Origin: an uncultured Xanthobacteraceae bacterium
Lineage (GTDB): Bacteria > Pseudomonadota > Alphaproteobacteria > Rhizobiales > Xanthobacteraceae
Assembly: GCA_955652195.1 (NCBI GenBank)
Contig: CATPBC010000137.1
Location: 1 to 6,339, forward strand
Direction of reading: 5' to 3'
Length of the DNA stretch: 6,339 bases
This document shows positions 1-6,169 of the stretch, piece by piece. The position numbers and the translations under genes were made by a program. Every line of letters starts with the position of its first letter. The stretch's first letter is position 1. The notes under the pieces are model-generated. The model saw nothing but the letters and a program-made list of their open reading frames with translations. It was not told the DNA's origin and searched no databases.

Positions 1-338
1 GTGGCCTGCTGGCCCTCAAACAGTGTTGTCAGAAGCACCGTGCGGCCGTCCGGAAATTCCAGCGCGTCGTGATGCGCCGCAATCTTTTCTCTGTGGATTT
101 GCCGAAAGATTGCTGTCTTATGCTCGGTCACTTTATCGCGCCAGGCTATTAGGCCCGTCGGTAAGCACGCAACCTCTTGCAAAAAAGACAGCTCCGTACC
201 CGGAAGTACGCAGACCGCTACGTTCACATCTTCGGATGCTGCGAATCCTCGCGTGCCGGTACCAAAATCGCGCGTCGTTAGCTTGTCGCCAACTTTCGCC
301 GGCCGCGACTTGACGCTGTGGAGACTGTAGTCGCACAT
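1..338 (-). CDS. Conserved hypothetical protein, MCDYSLH-type (3' end beyond window)
   Basis: An open frame runs from an ATG at 338 to the left edge without a stop, giving 112 complete codons. The protein begins MCDYSLHSVKSRPAKVGDKL and later reads GTGTRGFAA, then VNVAVCVLPGTEL at about residues 38-50, and ends at the edge with HHDALEFPDGRTVLL (about 89-103) and LFEGQQA. From memory this is the pattern of a small conserved hypothetical family common in Bradyrhizobium and relatives, whose members usually end soon after an 'EGQ.ATVLQLP' segment, so perhaps 10-40 residues are missing. No signal peptide, membrane segment or catalytic motif is visible, and no function is known to me. The start is supported by a GGGGAG seven bases upstream. 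It is divergent from the phosphatase gene. I am confident it is a real gene and cannot name its role. Confidence 0.85.
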   Translation of the reverse strand, partial: MCDYSLHSVKSRPAKVGDKLTTRDFGTGTRGFAASEDVNVAVCVLPGTELSFLQEVACLPTGLIAWRDKVTEHKTAIFRQIHREKIAAHHDALEFPDGRTVLLTTLFEGQQA

Positions 339-345
339 CTGGGAA

Positions 346-351
346 CTCCCC
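346..351 (-). promoter_or_regulatory. Shine-Dalgarno GGGGAG of the MCDYSLH-type gene
   Basis: Read on the minus strand, GGGGAG ends seven bases before the ATG at 338. It is a strong match to the anti-SD sequence and fixes this ATG as the start rather than the GTG codons further in (336 in another frame, 131 in the same frame). Confidence 0.7.
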
Positions 352-488
352 TATTGGGAAAGCCCCTCAGCCAACGCAATTTTACCTCTTTCTCGATCCT
401 AACGCATCACCAAACTGAGCCGACATCCGCGTGACTGACGGCGGACGTCCCGTCGTACGATCGCCGGTCCGAGCAGGCTGTGCGCGGA

Positions 489-525
489 AGTTGTGTTTGA
501 CATGCGAGTTGTGTTTGACATGCGA
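489..525. repeat. Perfect tandem duplication of an 18-base unit containing TTGACA
   Basis: The unit GTTGTGTTTGACATGCGA occurs at 490-507 and again, with no mismatch and no spacer, at 508-525; base 489 also fits the period of 18. Each copy carries the -35 consensus TTGACA (497-502 and 515-520) oriented toward the phosphatase gene. No good TATAAT-like hexamer lies 16-18 bases further on, so the promoter reading is only possible. The pair could instead be two operator half-sites nearly two helical turns apart, or a simple recent duplication. Confidence 0.85.
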
Positions 526-703
526 CCGATCACAAGAACAAACCACGACGTAACCAATCTGACTCAGTCGGCTAGCTTACGGTTCATGATTTGATCGAGC
601 GCAGCGGGCCGGCACTTCGGTCAAGGTCGCTTTGTGGCGCGTAGCGACTAACGTTGCGAAGCTGCGGGACCTGTTAGGGCGAGCCCTAAGCATAAGAAGA
701 GCG

Positions 704-1408
704 ATGAACAAGACTTACGCAATTGCTGATCTACACGGGCGCCTTGATCTACTCGAAATGGCGCTGGCTAAGATCGCGGACGATGCTGAGCCGCCCACCA
801 CACTCGTCACGCTTGGCGACTATGTAGATCGCGGCCCTGACAGCCGGCAGGTCATCGAGCGGCTTATGGCCGGCTTGGGCCCCAAAGGCTGGCGGCTGAT
901 CTGCCTCAAAGGTAACCACGAGGACATCATGTGGCAGACCTGCCGCGGCATAGTACCGGACTGCGACTGGTGGCTAACCAATGGCGGCGGCGCGACGCTA
1001 ATCTCCTATGGACAAAACGAAGGCGATGAAGTCGATCTGACGGTGGTACCCGACGAGCATTTGAGGTGGATCGAGCGACTGCCACTGATGCACGTCGATA
1101 AGCACCGCATTTTTGCTCATGCAGGCGTTGATCCGAATTGCTCACTGGCCGAGCAAGAGCTGCAGGATGTCATCTGGAAAATCTACGATGACCGGGATGA
1201 AGGCGGACACGAGCATCGCCATGTCGTGCACGGCCATGATCAGCACCCGGACGGCCCGATCCTAAAAACGAAACGAACCAACCTTGACACCTTCGCTTGG
1301 AATAGCGGGCGTTTGGTGATCGGCGTGTTCGATGACGACACGCTTGGCGGTCCGCTCGAAATTCTGGAAGTCCGCGGTCAACCGATAGAGGCAATCCGAC
1401 CGGCCTAA
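704..1408 (+). CDS. PPP-family metallophosphoesterase (serine/threonine protein phosphatase type)
   Basis: This is a 234-residue cytoplasmic protein with the full set of PPP metallophosphatase motifs in order: DLHG at residues 9-12, GDYVDRG at 38-44, GNHE at 70-73, HAG at 139-141 and HGHD at 176-179. By family rules D9, H11, D39, N71, H139 and H178 would bind the two metal ions and H72 would be the catalytic acid. Length and motif spacing fit the bacterial PrpA/lambda-phosphatase branch, which removes phosphate from phosphoproteins; the related ApaH dinucleotide hydrolases cannot be excluded from sequence alone. The frame is open back to a TTG at 632, but I prefer ATG 704. The conserved fold starts at once after it (MNKTYAIADLHG), an AAGAAGAG purine run lies just upstream, and the extra 24 residues look unrelated to the family. 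It stands alone, convergent with mltA. Confidence 0.9.
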   Translation: MNKTYAIADLHGRLDLLEMALAKIADDAEPPTTLVTLGDYVDRGPDSRQVIERLMAGLGPKGWRLICLKGNHEDIMWQTCRGIVPDCDWWLTNGGGATLISYGQNEGDEVDLTVVPDEHLRWIERLPLMHVDKHRIFAHAGVDPNCSLAEQELQDVIWKIYDDRDEGGHEHRHVVHGHDQHPDGPILKTKRTNLDTFAWNSGRLVIGVFDDDTLGGPLEILEVRGQPIEAIRPA

Positions 1409-1447
1409 CGAGGCAGGCTTGTGCGTTGCGCCGAAACGCTCGCGGTG

Positions 1448-1518
1448 ATGTCGCAGATGGGTCAAAGGCGGACGAGACCCGATGTCCGCGTCACGTCCGC
1501 TTTGCTCCCGATAGCGAC
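1448..1518 (+). repeat. Degenerate intergenic repeat, copy 1 (Bradyrhizobiaceae type)
   Basis: This stretch aligns without gaps to 3253-3323, with about 49 of the first 70 positions identical by hand count, including the shared blocks TGGGTCAA and GCGTCACGTC. It belongs by appearance to the abundant intergenic repeats of Bradyrhizobium and Rhodopseudomonas that are often mis-annotated as tiny proteins reading MSALGQ… or …KADI…. A small hairpin CCGCC-TTT-GGCGG (1518-1530) follows directly; it has no T-run, so it is not called a terminator. The copy fills most of the gap between the convergent phosphatase and mltA genes. Confidence 0.65.
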
Positions 1519-1579
1519 CGCCTTTGGCGGAAGTATAGATCTGTGCCCAACATTATTTGCACGCGTGACCGTTCGGACT

Positions 1580-3091
1580 TTATCTGCTCCGCATCCAACC
1601 CTCGCGGGTTTGGCACGTCTTGCAATGACGTGTGGAACGCCTGAGTTGCGTCGACGAGGGCATCACGGAGGATTTTTCTGATCCCGTTCTGGCTTTAGCC
1701 TCCGCAGGTACTAGCGGCTTCCGCGGCGGAAGCGGCATTCGCTCCCCCGCCGCGACAGGATCGAGTTCACGAGGGACCAGCATGGCGAAGTTGCCGGGAT
1801 GATGGACGTGACTAGCGACTTGCCCCGCGCGGTCTCCCGAGCCCCAAAAGATATCCGCGCGGGCTGGACCAACAATTGCTGAGCCGGTGTCCTGAGCAAT
1901 CATCAAATGGCCAAAGCTGACGCTCCGCTTCTCGCCGGCGAGCGGCAGGTCGGCCTGAATGAAGAATGGCGTGCCGTACACGTGTAATGCATTGTCGACA
2001 GCGATCGAGCGCCCCGGGGTAAGCGATATACCTTGGGCGCCGATCGCCTCGCGCTCGCGTGGCGCCTCCCGGACGCCAGCCGGTTGCCGATCATCTGATA
2101 GTCCGACGATCCGGAAAAACATAAAGGATCGATTTTCACGCGATATTTCCTCGGCGCTTTGTGGGTTGGCACGTATCCACTCACGAATTCGCTCCAGCGA
2201 CATCTCCTCGCGCGGGATGATATTGCGTTCGATAAGAATGCGACTGAGCGGCACAAACGGATATCCATTATGGCCATCATAGTTGATGCGCAGTACGGCT
2301 CCATCTTCGAGGCGCACGCGCGCTGATCCCTGGATCTGGATCGTAAGAGCATCCGTCTGATTCTTGATCCAACAGATCTCGAGATGTTTTCCGTCAAAGG
2401 CGCCGTCGAGAATCTCGCCGCGATCATAGTAGGGGACCAGATTGCCGTTGCTCGTTCGCCGCAATGACTGTCCCCTGTTGGGAAAGCCCGGACCAGTGCT
2501 ATGGAGCGGCGGCACCAGATCCGGCGGGCGGCGGTAGATTGGCACTTTGAAAATTCCGGTGGGGAAACGCGACCCATCCACGATTGGTTCGTAGTAGCCG
2601 GTTAAGAATCCTGCGTTGTCACCCAGCTTTACTATGCGCAGCGGGCGGAAATTGTGTTCGAAGAACAGCCGCGCCTGATCGTCTGTGAGTCGGCCCGCAG
2701 CAAGCGCCTGACGGCACACCTGCATGAGTGCAACGTACATCAAACGCCTTTCGCTGTCTCGCAGGCTGGTTCGAAGGAGAGGACGGCAGCTCGTCAGAAA
2801 AGTAGCAAAGGCCGCGGCGTGATCATCCGCTCCCCATCCCTTCAGGGCATTCCACTCAATCGGCTCGAGCGCTGTGTCGGAGAGCCGCAGCGGCTCAGGT
2901 TGTGTTGTCGATGGCCCGAATATCGCAAGCGGGAAAGTGGGGACCTGGGATTTCCGTTCCACGCCCGGCGCAGCTTGGGCCGATAGGCCGAGCAACTGCG
3001 TAACAATTTCCACAATCATGACGAACGCGGTCGCGATGACGATCTGATTGCGACCAATTTTCAATTGGCACCTTCCACTAACCCTGGACAT
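1580..3091 (-). CDS. mltA: MltA-family lytic murein transglycosylase with 3D domain
   Basis: This 503-residue exported enzyme should cleave the MurNAc-GlcNAc bond of peptidoglycan, forming 1,6-anhydro ends, in the periplasm. A basic start (K11, R14), a hydrophobic run at about 17-36 and AQA at 38-40 make a Sec signal peptide with likely cleavage after residue 40. There is no lipobox, so unlike E. coli MltA it is not a lipoprotein. The MltA domain shows FLTGYYEP (162-169), IQIQGSARVRLEDG (251-264) and YDGHNGYPFVPLSR (271-284). The C-terminal 3D barrel (about 355-440) carries AQDTGSAI (D401) and ADIFWG (D413), the conserved active-site aspartates. ATG 3091 is kept because it alone gives the full signal peptide; its Shine-Dalgarno is weak. 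After VPREL (439-443) comes a proline-rich and then basic tail of about 60 residues whose end looks unlike the family. The gene stands alone. In Bradyrhizobium, as I recall, the main mltA sits between a Tim44-like gene and an Smr-domain gene, so this may be a second paralogue. Confidence 0.92.
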   Translation of the reverse strand: MSRVSGRCQLKIGRNQIVIATAFVMIVEIVTQLLGLSAQAAPGVERKSQVPTFPLAIFGPSTTQPEPLRLSDTALEPIEWNALKGWGADDHAAAFATFLTSCRPLLRTSLRDSERRLMYVALMQVCRQALAAGRLTDDQARLFFEHNFRPLRIVKLGDNAGFLTGYYEPIVDGSRFPTGIFKVPIYRRPPDLVPPLHSTGPGFPNRGQSLRRTSNGNLVPYYDRGEILDGAFDGKHLEICWIKNQTDALTIQIQGSARVRLEDGAVLRINYDGHNGYPFVPLSRILIERNIIPREEMSLERIREWIRANPQSAEEISRENRSFMFFRIVGLSDDRQPAGVREAPREREAIGAQGISLTPGRSIAVDNALHVYGTPFFIQADLPLAGEKRSVSFGHLMIAQDTGSAIVGPARADIFWGSGDRAGQVASHVHHPGNFAMLVPRELDPVAAGERMPLPPRKPLVPAEAKARTGSEKSSVMPSSTQLRRSTRHCKTCQTREGWMRSR

Positions 3092-3122
3092 CGCCGATTT
3101 GCCTGTCCGTTAGTCGCGGAAT

Positions 3123-3143
3123 TTAGCCGTCGGAAAAGGCTAA
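3123..3143. other. Small inverted repeat upstream of mltA
   Basis: TTAGCC (3123-3128) and GGCTAA (3138-3143) form a six-base perfect inverted repeat around a nine-base centre, 32 bases upstream of the mltA start. On the plus strand it is followed by TTTTG, but no gene is transcribed into it from that side, so a terminator role is unlikely. It could be an operator or leader hairpin of mltA. This is weak evidence on its own. Confidence 0.3.
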
Positions 3144-3252
3144 TTTTGTGATTAGAACTACTGTGGCCTGCGGATCAGCCAACGGCCAGCGCATCACGGG
3201 ACGAGGGACTTTCGGCACGCGCCTAACTGCACGCGTCGGACCATCGGACGGA

Positions 3253-3324
3253 ATGTCCGCTCTGGGTCAATATCTGCCGAAATCGGACGTCTGCGTCACG
3301 TCCGTTCAGCTCCCAATAACGGAC
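3253..3324 (+). repeat. Degenerate intergenic repeat, copy 2, with nested inverted repeats
   Basis: This is the same element as 1448-1518, in the same orientation, so the two copies flank mltA. It contains two overlapping potential hairpins: CGGACGT (3284-3290) with ACGTCCG (3298-3304), and GTCCGTT (3300-3306) with AACGGAC (3318-3324). A further ATGTC-G-GACAT palindrome sits at 3327-3337, and the following bases to about 3375 read like the tail of the same repeat family (…GGCTTCGGGCCAAAAGCAGACATT). An 82-codon frame crosses it, but its wording is the usual false protein from this repeat. Confidence 0.65.
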
Positions 3325-3437
3325 TCATGTCGGACATCGCGGCAAGTCGGCTTCGGGCCAAAAGCAGACATTCAGACGATTGTTGGATATGATTGATAGT
3401 GTGCCGTGGAAGGCACTCAAGGTCGCGGGGTATGACC

Positions 3438-4415
3438 ATGAAACTCCCCCGCCGAAAATTTCTGCATCTGGCAGCGGGTGCTGCGACGCTCCCAGGCCTT
3501 TCGCTTGTCGCTGCGGCGTATGACTATCCAACGCGCCCGGTCAGGATCGTCGTCGGCTTCGCCGCGGGCGGCGCTGTCGATATCGTCGCACGGCTCATCG
3601 CGCAATGGCTGTCGGAACGCATCGGCCAGCAATGTATCGTCGAGAATCGTCCCGGCGCCGGCAACAATATCGCCACGGAATATGTGCTGAAATCGGATCC
3701 CGACGGCTACACGCTACTCCTTGCCAATCCGACCAATGCGATCAACGCGACGTATTACGAGAATTTGCCCTACGATTTTATCCGCGACAGTGCGCCAGTT
3801 GCTGGCATCATGCGCGTGCCAAACGTCATGGAGGTCAGCCCGTTGCTGTCCGCCAAGACCGTACCTGAGTTCATAACGCTGGCGAAAGCAAATCCAGGCA
3901 CGCTGACCTATGCAACGGGGGGAAACGGCACGTCGGTGCATATGTCCGCCGAACTGTTCAAGTTGATGACCAAGACCGACATTCTCAATGTGACCTACCG
4001 CGGGCTTGCGCTTGCATACACAGATCTGATGATGAATCGGGTGCAGGTGACCTTTGATAACCTGCCAGGCTCGATCGGATTTATACGCCAAGGCAAGCTC
4101 CGCGCTTTGGCCGTCACCACGACGACACGTTCGCCTGCGCTCCCTGATATTCCGACGCTTACCGAATTCATTCCTGGCTATGAAGCGAGCGCCTGGTACG
4201 GCGTCAGCGCGCCGCGAAACACCCCGAAAGCGGTCATTGGCAAGCTCAACAAAGAGATCAATGCCGGCCTGGCCGATCCGGCGCTCCAAGCGCGGCTTGT
4301 GGATCTAGGCGGTATGATAGTCCCCGGCTCACCCGCTGATTTTGGCAAACTCGTCAGCGATGAGACCGAGAAGTGGGCGAAGGTGATCAAATTCGCGGGC
4401 ATCAAGCCGGAATGA
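3438..4415 (+). CDS. Bug/TctC-family tripartite tricarboxylate transporter substrate-binding protein
   Basis: This is a 325-residue periplasmic binding protein of the Bug family, the solute receptor of tripartite tricarboxylate transporters or a stand-alone sensor. The start PRRKFLHLAAG (4-14) is a twin-arginine type signal, with probable cleavage near residue 26-27 before YDYPTRPVRIVVGF. Family hallmarks follow: GGAVDIVAR (44-52), whose aspartate region contacts the ligand carboxylate in Bug structures; ENRPGAGNNIA (69-79); DPDGYTLLL (88-95); ATGGNGTSVHMSAELF (159-174); LRALAVTT (221-228); and a C-terminus ending KFAGIKPE. Full length for the family. Two starts are close: ATG 3438 gives the usual MKLPRR and has GGGG seven bases upstream, while ATG 3432 adds two residues and has AAGG nine bases upstream. 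No TctA/TctB membrane genes are adjacent, which is common for the many orphan Bug genes. The ligand is unknown; most characterised members bind small carboxylates. Confidence 0.93.
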   Translation: MKLPRRKFLHLAAGAATLPGLSLVAAAYDYPTRPVRIVVGFAAGGAVDIVARLIAQWLSERIGQQCIVENRPGAGNNIATEYVLKSDPDGYTLLLANPTNAINATYYENLPYDFIRDSAPVAGIMRVPNVMEVSPLLSAKTVPEFITLAKANPGTLTYATGGNGTSVHMSAELFKLMTKTDILNVTYRGLALAYTDLMMNRVQVTFDNLPGSIGFIRQGKLRALAVTTTTRSPALPDIPTLTEFIPGYEASAWYGVSAPRNTPKAVIGKLNKEINAGLADPALQARLVDLGGMIVPGSPADFGKLVSDETEKWAKVIKFAGIKPE

Positions 4416-4609
4416 CGCGGCCGGTCAGGAAGTTTCCTAACGTGTCGTTTTGCAAATTGCCGCCGCGCAATGTGCGCTTGGGATCTTGTCCCGAACACTC
4501 GCCGCTCGCGCGCCCTAGCGGCCTTGGTCGCGCCCGGCGTCACACTACCGCTTGCACCGCTAGGCCGCCTGACCAGATAATCGGATGACGTGGCGCGATT
4601 TTGCTCGAT
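4416..4609. other. Convergent intergenic spacer after the Bug-family gene
   Basis: No gene is apparent here. It contains an eight-base perfect inverted repeat, CCTAGCGG (4514-4521) and CCGCTAGG (4557-4564), with 35 bases between the arms and no T-run. I see no clear intrinsic terminator for the plus-strand gene. Confidence 0.4.
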
Positions 4610-4654
4610 AAAAACCAGAGCGTCAATCGATTCAAACTGAGACGATTGCGCTCT
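4610..4654 (-). terminator. Rho-independent terminator of the Bug-UbiD transcription unit
   Basis: Arms at 4617-4629 and 4643-4654 pair over 12 base pairs (AGAGCG/CGCTCT and CAATCG/CGATTG) with one bulged base and a 13-base loop. On the minus strand the stem is followed by GG and then five T (4614-4610). It begins 12 bases past the UbiD stop. The plus-strand exit has no T-run, so it acts in the UbiD direction only. The stem wording resembles short palindromic repeats common in Rhizobiales, so it may be a repeat used as a terminator. Confidence 0.8.
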
Positions 4655-4665
4655 AAGTCGCGACG

Positions 4666-6162
4666 TCACGCTTTGCGCGAGCGCGACGGCGGAGCTTCTG
4701 ATCCGTTGAGCAGCCACCCAAATTTTTCGCGCGCCTTACGCGCGGTCTCTGGGCTCGGCGTATTGGCCGGCGGGAACTGGTCGCGCCAGTGATAGGGTCG
4801 GCAGGCGTTGATCACGGCAACCGAGTGTGTGAGATTGCCGGCGGCGCGTTGCGCCGGCGGAATGCGCGGATCGGCGGGCGAGTCCCACGAACCGTCGATG
4901 AATTGGATCGATTCCTTCGGATCGGTGCGCATCAGCATCGCCCAGATCAGGTTTTCCAGATTGGTCACGTCGACGTCCTCGTCGGTGACGACGATATATT
5001 TCGAAGCATAGGCCGAAGCGCCGCATTGCGCCGCGACCATGCCAGCCTGCGTGGCGTGGCCGGGATAGCATTGCTTGATGGCGATGCCGTGGAACATGCG
5101 CGCGCCGCCGACTTCGTGACACCAGACCTGGCGCACTTCTGGCACGCCGGCATTAGTCATGTTTTGCTTGATGGTCGCCGAGCGCATCACGGCACGGTAG
5201 CGCGCCATCTCGTCGGGTCCCGCGCCCATCGGTGGCACGCCGAGCAGGATCGGATCGTTGCGGTGATAGATCGCCTTGATGTCGATCACGGTACACGGCT
5301 TGGCGCCGCCGGCATAATGGCCGCTCCATTCGCCGAACGGGCCCTCGACGACCTTGCGGTCGGGATGGACATAGCCTTCGATCACGATCTCGGCGCGCGC
5401 CGGAATCGGCAGGCCAGTGACCTTGCCGCGCACCATCTTTTCCGGCCGGCCGCGCAGGCCACCGATGACATCGAACTCGAAGGTGCCGTAGGGCACTTCG
5501 AGGCCGCCGTAGAAAAACGCCAGCGGATCGCCGCCGACCACCATGGCGACCGGCATCGGCTCGCCGCGCTTGAAATATTTTTCGCGGTGGATGCCACCGT
5601 GATGGCCCGGCGCGATCAGAATGCCGACCGTGGTCTTGTCAAAGACCTGCGCGCGATAGGCGCCGGCATTGAGCCAGTTCTCCTCCGGGTCGCGGGTGAT
5701 GGAATAGGTGCCGGTACCGATGTAGCGACCGCCGTCCTTCTCGTGCCAAATCGGCGAAGGGAATTTCAGAACGTCGATGGCGTCGCCCATCAGGACGTTT
5801 TCGAAGATCGGCCCGTCGTCGACGATCTCGTGCGGCACGATTTTCGGCTTAGTCAGGAACGCCTCGCGATAGGCGTCGCTCAGCTCCCATTTCGTCAAAT
5901 GGTCGGGGAAGCCGAGCGTCATGTTGCGCCGCGTTCCGGCGAACATGTTCATCAACAAGCGAAAGCCCGGCGGACAGCCGTCGATGTCCTCGAACACGAC
6001 GCAAGGTCCGTTCTCGGCGCGCAAAACCGCTTCAGCAGCGAGCCCAACATCCTCCTGCCAGTTGGCGCCACGCACTATACGCACTTCGCCGAGCCGCTCG
6101 GCTTCAGAGAGCCATTCGCGCAAATCGTCATAGGCGATACGCGCCGTGTCGTTCAAACTCAT
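4666..6162 (-). CDS. UbiD-family prenylated-FMN-dependent decarboxylase
   Basis: This 498-residue cytoplasmic enzyme matches the UbiD family in length and motif order. UbiD enzymes add or remove CO2 on unsaturated or aromatic acids using prenyl-FMN made by UbiX. The N-terminal part has DLREWLSEAERLGEVRIV (13-30) and MNMFAGTRRNMTLGFP (71-86). The cofactor region has IGTGTYSITRDPE (148-160), NAGAYR (165-170) and GHHGGIH (186-192). The diagnostic EGPFGEWSGHY lies at 273-283. By comparison from memory with A. niger Fdc1, N165, H188 and E229 would hold the metal, and R170, E273 and E278 would be catalytic. ATG 6162 starts a normal UbiD N-terminus and lies 7 bases beyond the stop of the upstream Bug gene, with GGAG at 6176-6173. 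A short basic tail (SRSRKA) ends it. The pairing with a solute-binding protein suggests a catabolic decarboxylase rather than the ubiquinone-pathway UbiD, so I give no symbol. No ubiX is in the window. Confidence 0.93.
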   Translation of the reverse strand: MSLNDTARIAYDDLREWLSEAERLGEVRIVRGANWQEDVGLAAEAVLRAENGPCVVFEDIDGCPPGFRLLMNMFAGTRRNMTLGFPDHLTKWELSDAYREAFLTKPKIVPHEIVDDGPIFENVLMGDAIDVLKFPSPIWHEKDGGRYIGTGTYSITRDPEENWLNAGAYRAQVFDKTTVGILIAPGHHGGIHREKYFKRGEPMPVAMVVGGDPLAFFYGGLEVPYGTFEFDVIGGLRGRPEKMVRGKVTGLPIPARAEIVIEGYVHPDRKVVEGPFGEWSGHYAGGAKPCTVIDIKAIYHRNDPILLGVPPMGAGPDEMARYRAVMRSATIKQNMTNAGVPEVRQVWCHEVGGARMFHGIAIKQCYPGHATQAGMVAAQCGASAYASKYIVVTDEDVDVTNLENLIWAMLMRTDPKESIQFIDGSWDSPADPRIPPAQRAAGNLTHSVAVINACRPYHWRDQFPPANTPSPETARKAREKFGWLLNGSEAPPSRSRKA

Positions 6163-6169
6163 ACCTGCT

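Larger units (their letters stand above)
339..703. other. Divergent intergenic region
   Basis: This stretch separates the minus-strand MCDYSLH-type gene from the plus-strand phosphatase and must hold the promoters of both. No convincing gene was found in it. Its only striking content is the tandem 18-base duplication at 489-525. A TAAAAT on the minus strand (384-379) could be a -10 box for the leftward gene, but I see no partner -35 at the usual distance. Confidence 0.6.
3092..3431. other. Divergent intergenic region between mltA and the Bug-family gene
   Basis: About 340 bases without a convincing gene. It holds the small inverted repeat at 3123-3143 and repeat copy 2 with its tail. Close to the rightward gene, GTGCC and GGCAC form a small five-base hairpin just upstream of AAGG (3419-3422). 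I could not identify a confident -35/-10 pair for either gene. Confidence 0.5.

Noticed and set aside
133..336. 67-codon minus-strand frame starting with GTG at 336
   Set aside because: It is shifted relative to the MCDYSLH frame, which has the ATG two bases upstream, a strong Shine-Dalgarno and recognisable conserved wording.
1421..1681. Two overlapping plus-strand frames of 86 and 72 codons after the phosphatase gene
   Set aside because: Both cross repeat copy 1 and the end of mltA; neither has a ribosome binding site or any family resemblance.
1903..2577. 224-codon minus-strand frame inside mltA
   Set aside because: It is an out-of-frame shadow; its composition is arginine- and serine-rich with no recognisable motifs, and the MltA frame is intact across it.
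3148..3396. 82-codon plus-strand frame containing MSALGQ…
   Set aside because: This is the usual false protein made by translating the Bradyrhizobium-type intergenic repeat; there is no Shine-Dalgarno, and the reading differs from copy to copy.
3714..4289. 191-codon minus-strand frame opposite the Bug gene
   Set aside because: It is arginine-rich shadow sequence; the plus-strand frame encodes a complete Bug-family protein.
4427..4440. AGGAA-GT-TTCCT palindrome just after the Bug stop
   Set aside because: The two-base loop is too tight for a hairpin, and no T-run follows directly.
4514..4564. Eight-base inverted repeat CCTAGCGG/CCGCTAGG as terminator of the Bug gene
   Set aside because: The 35-base centre is long for an intrinsic terminator and no T-run follows; kept only as a note in the spacer entry.
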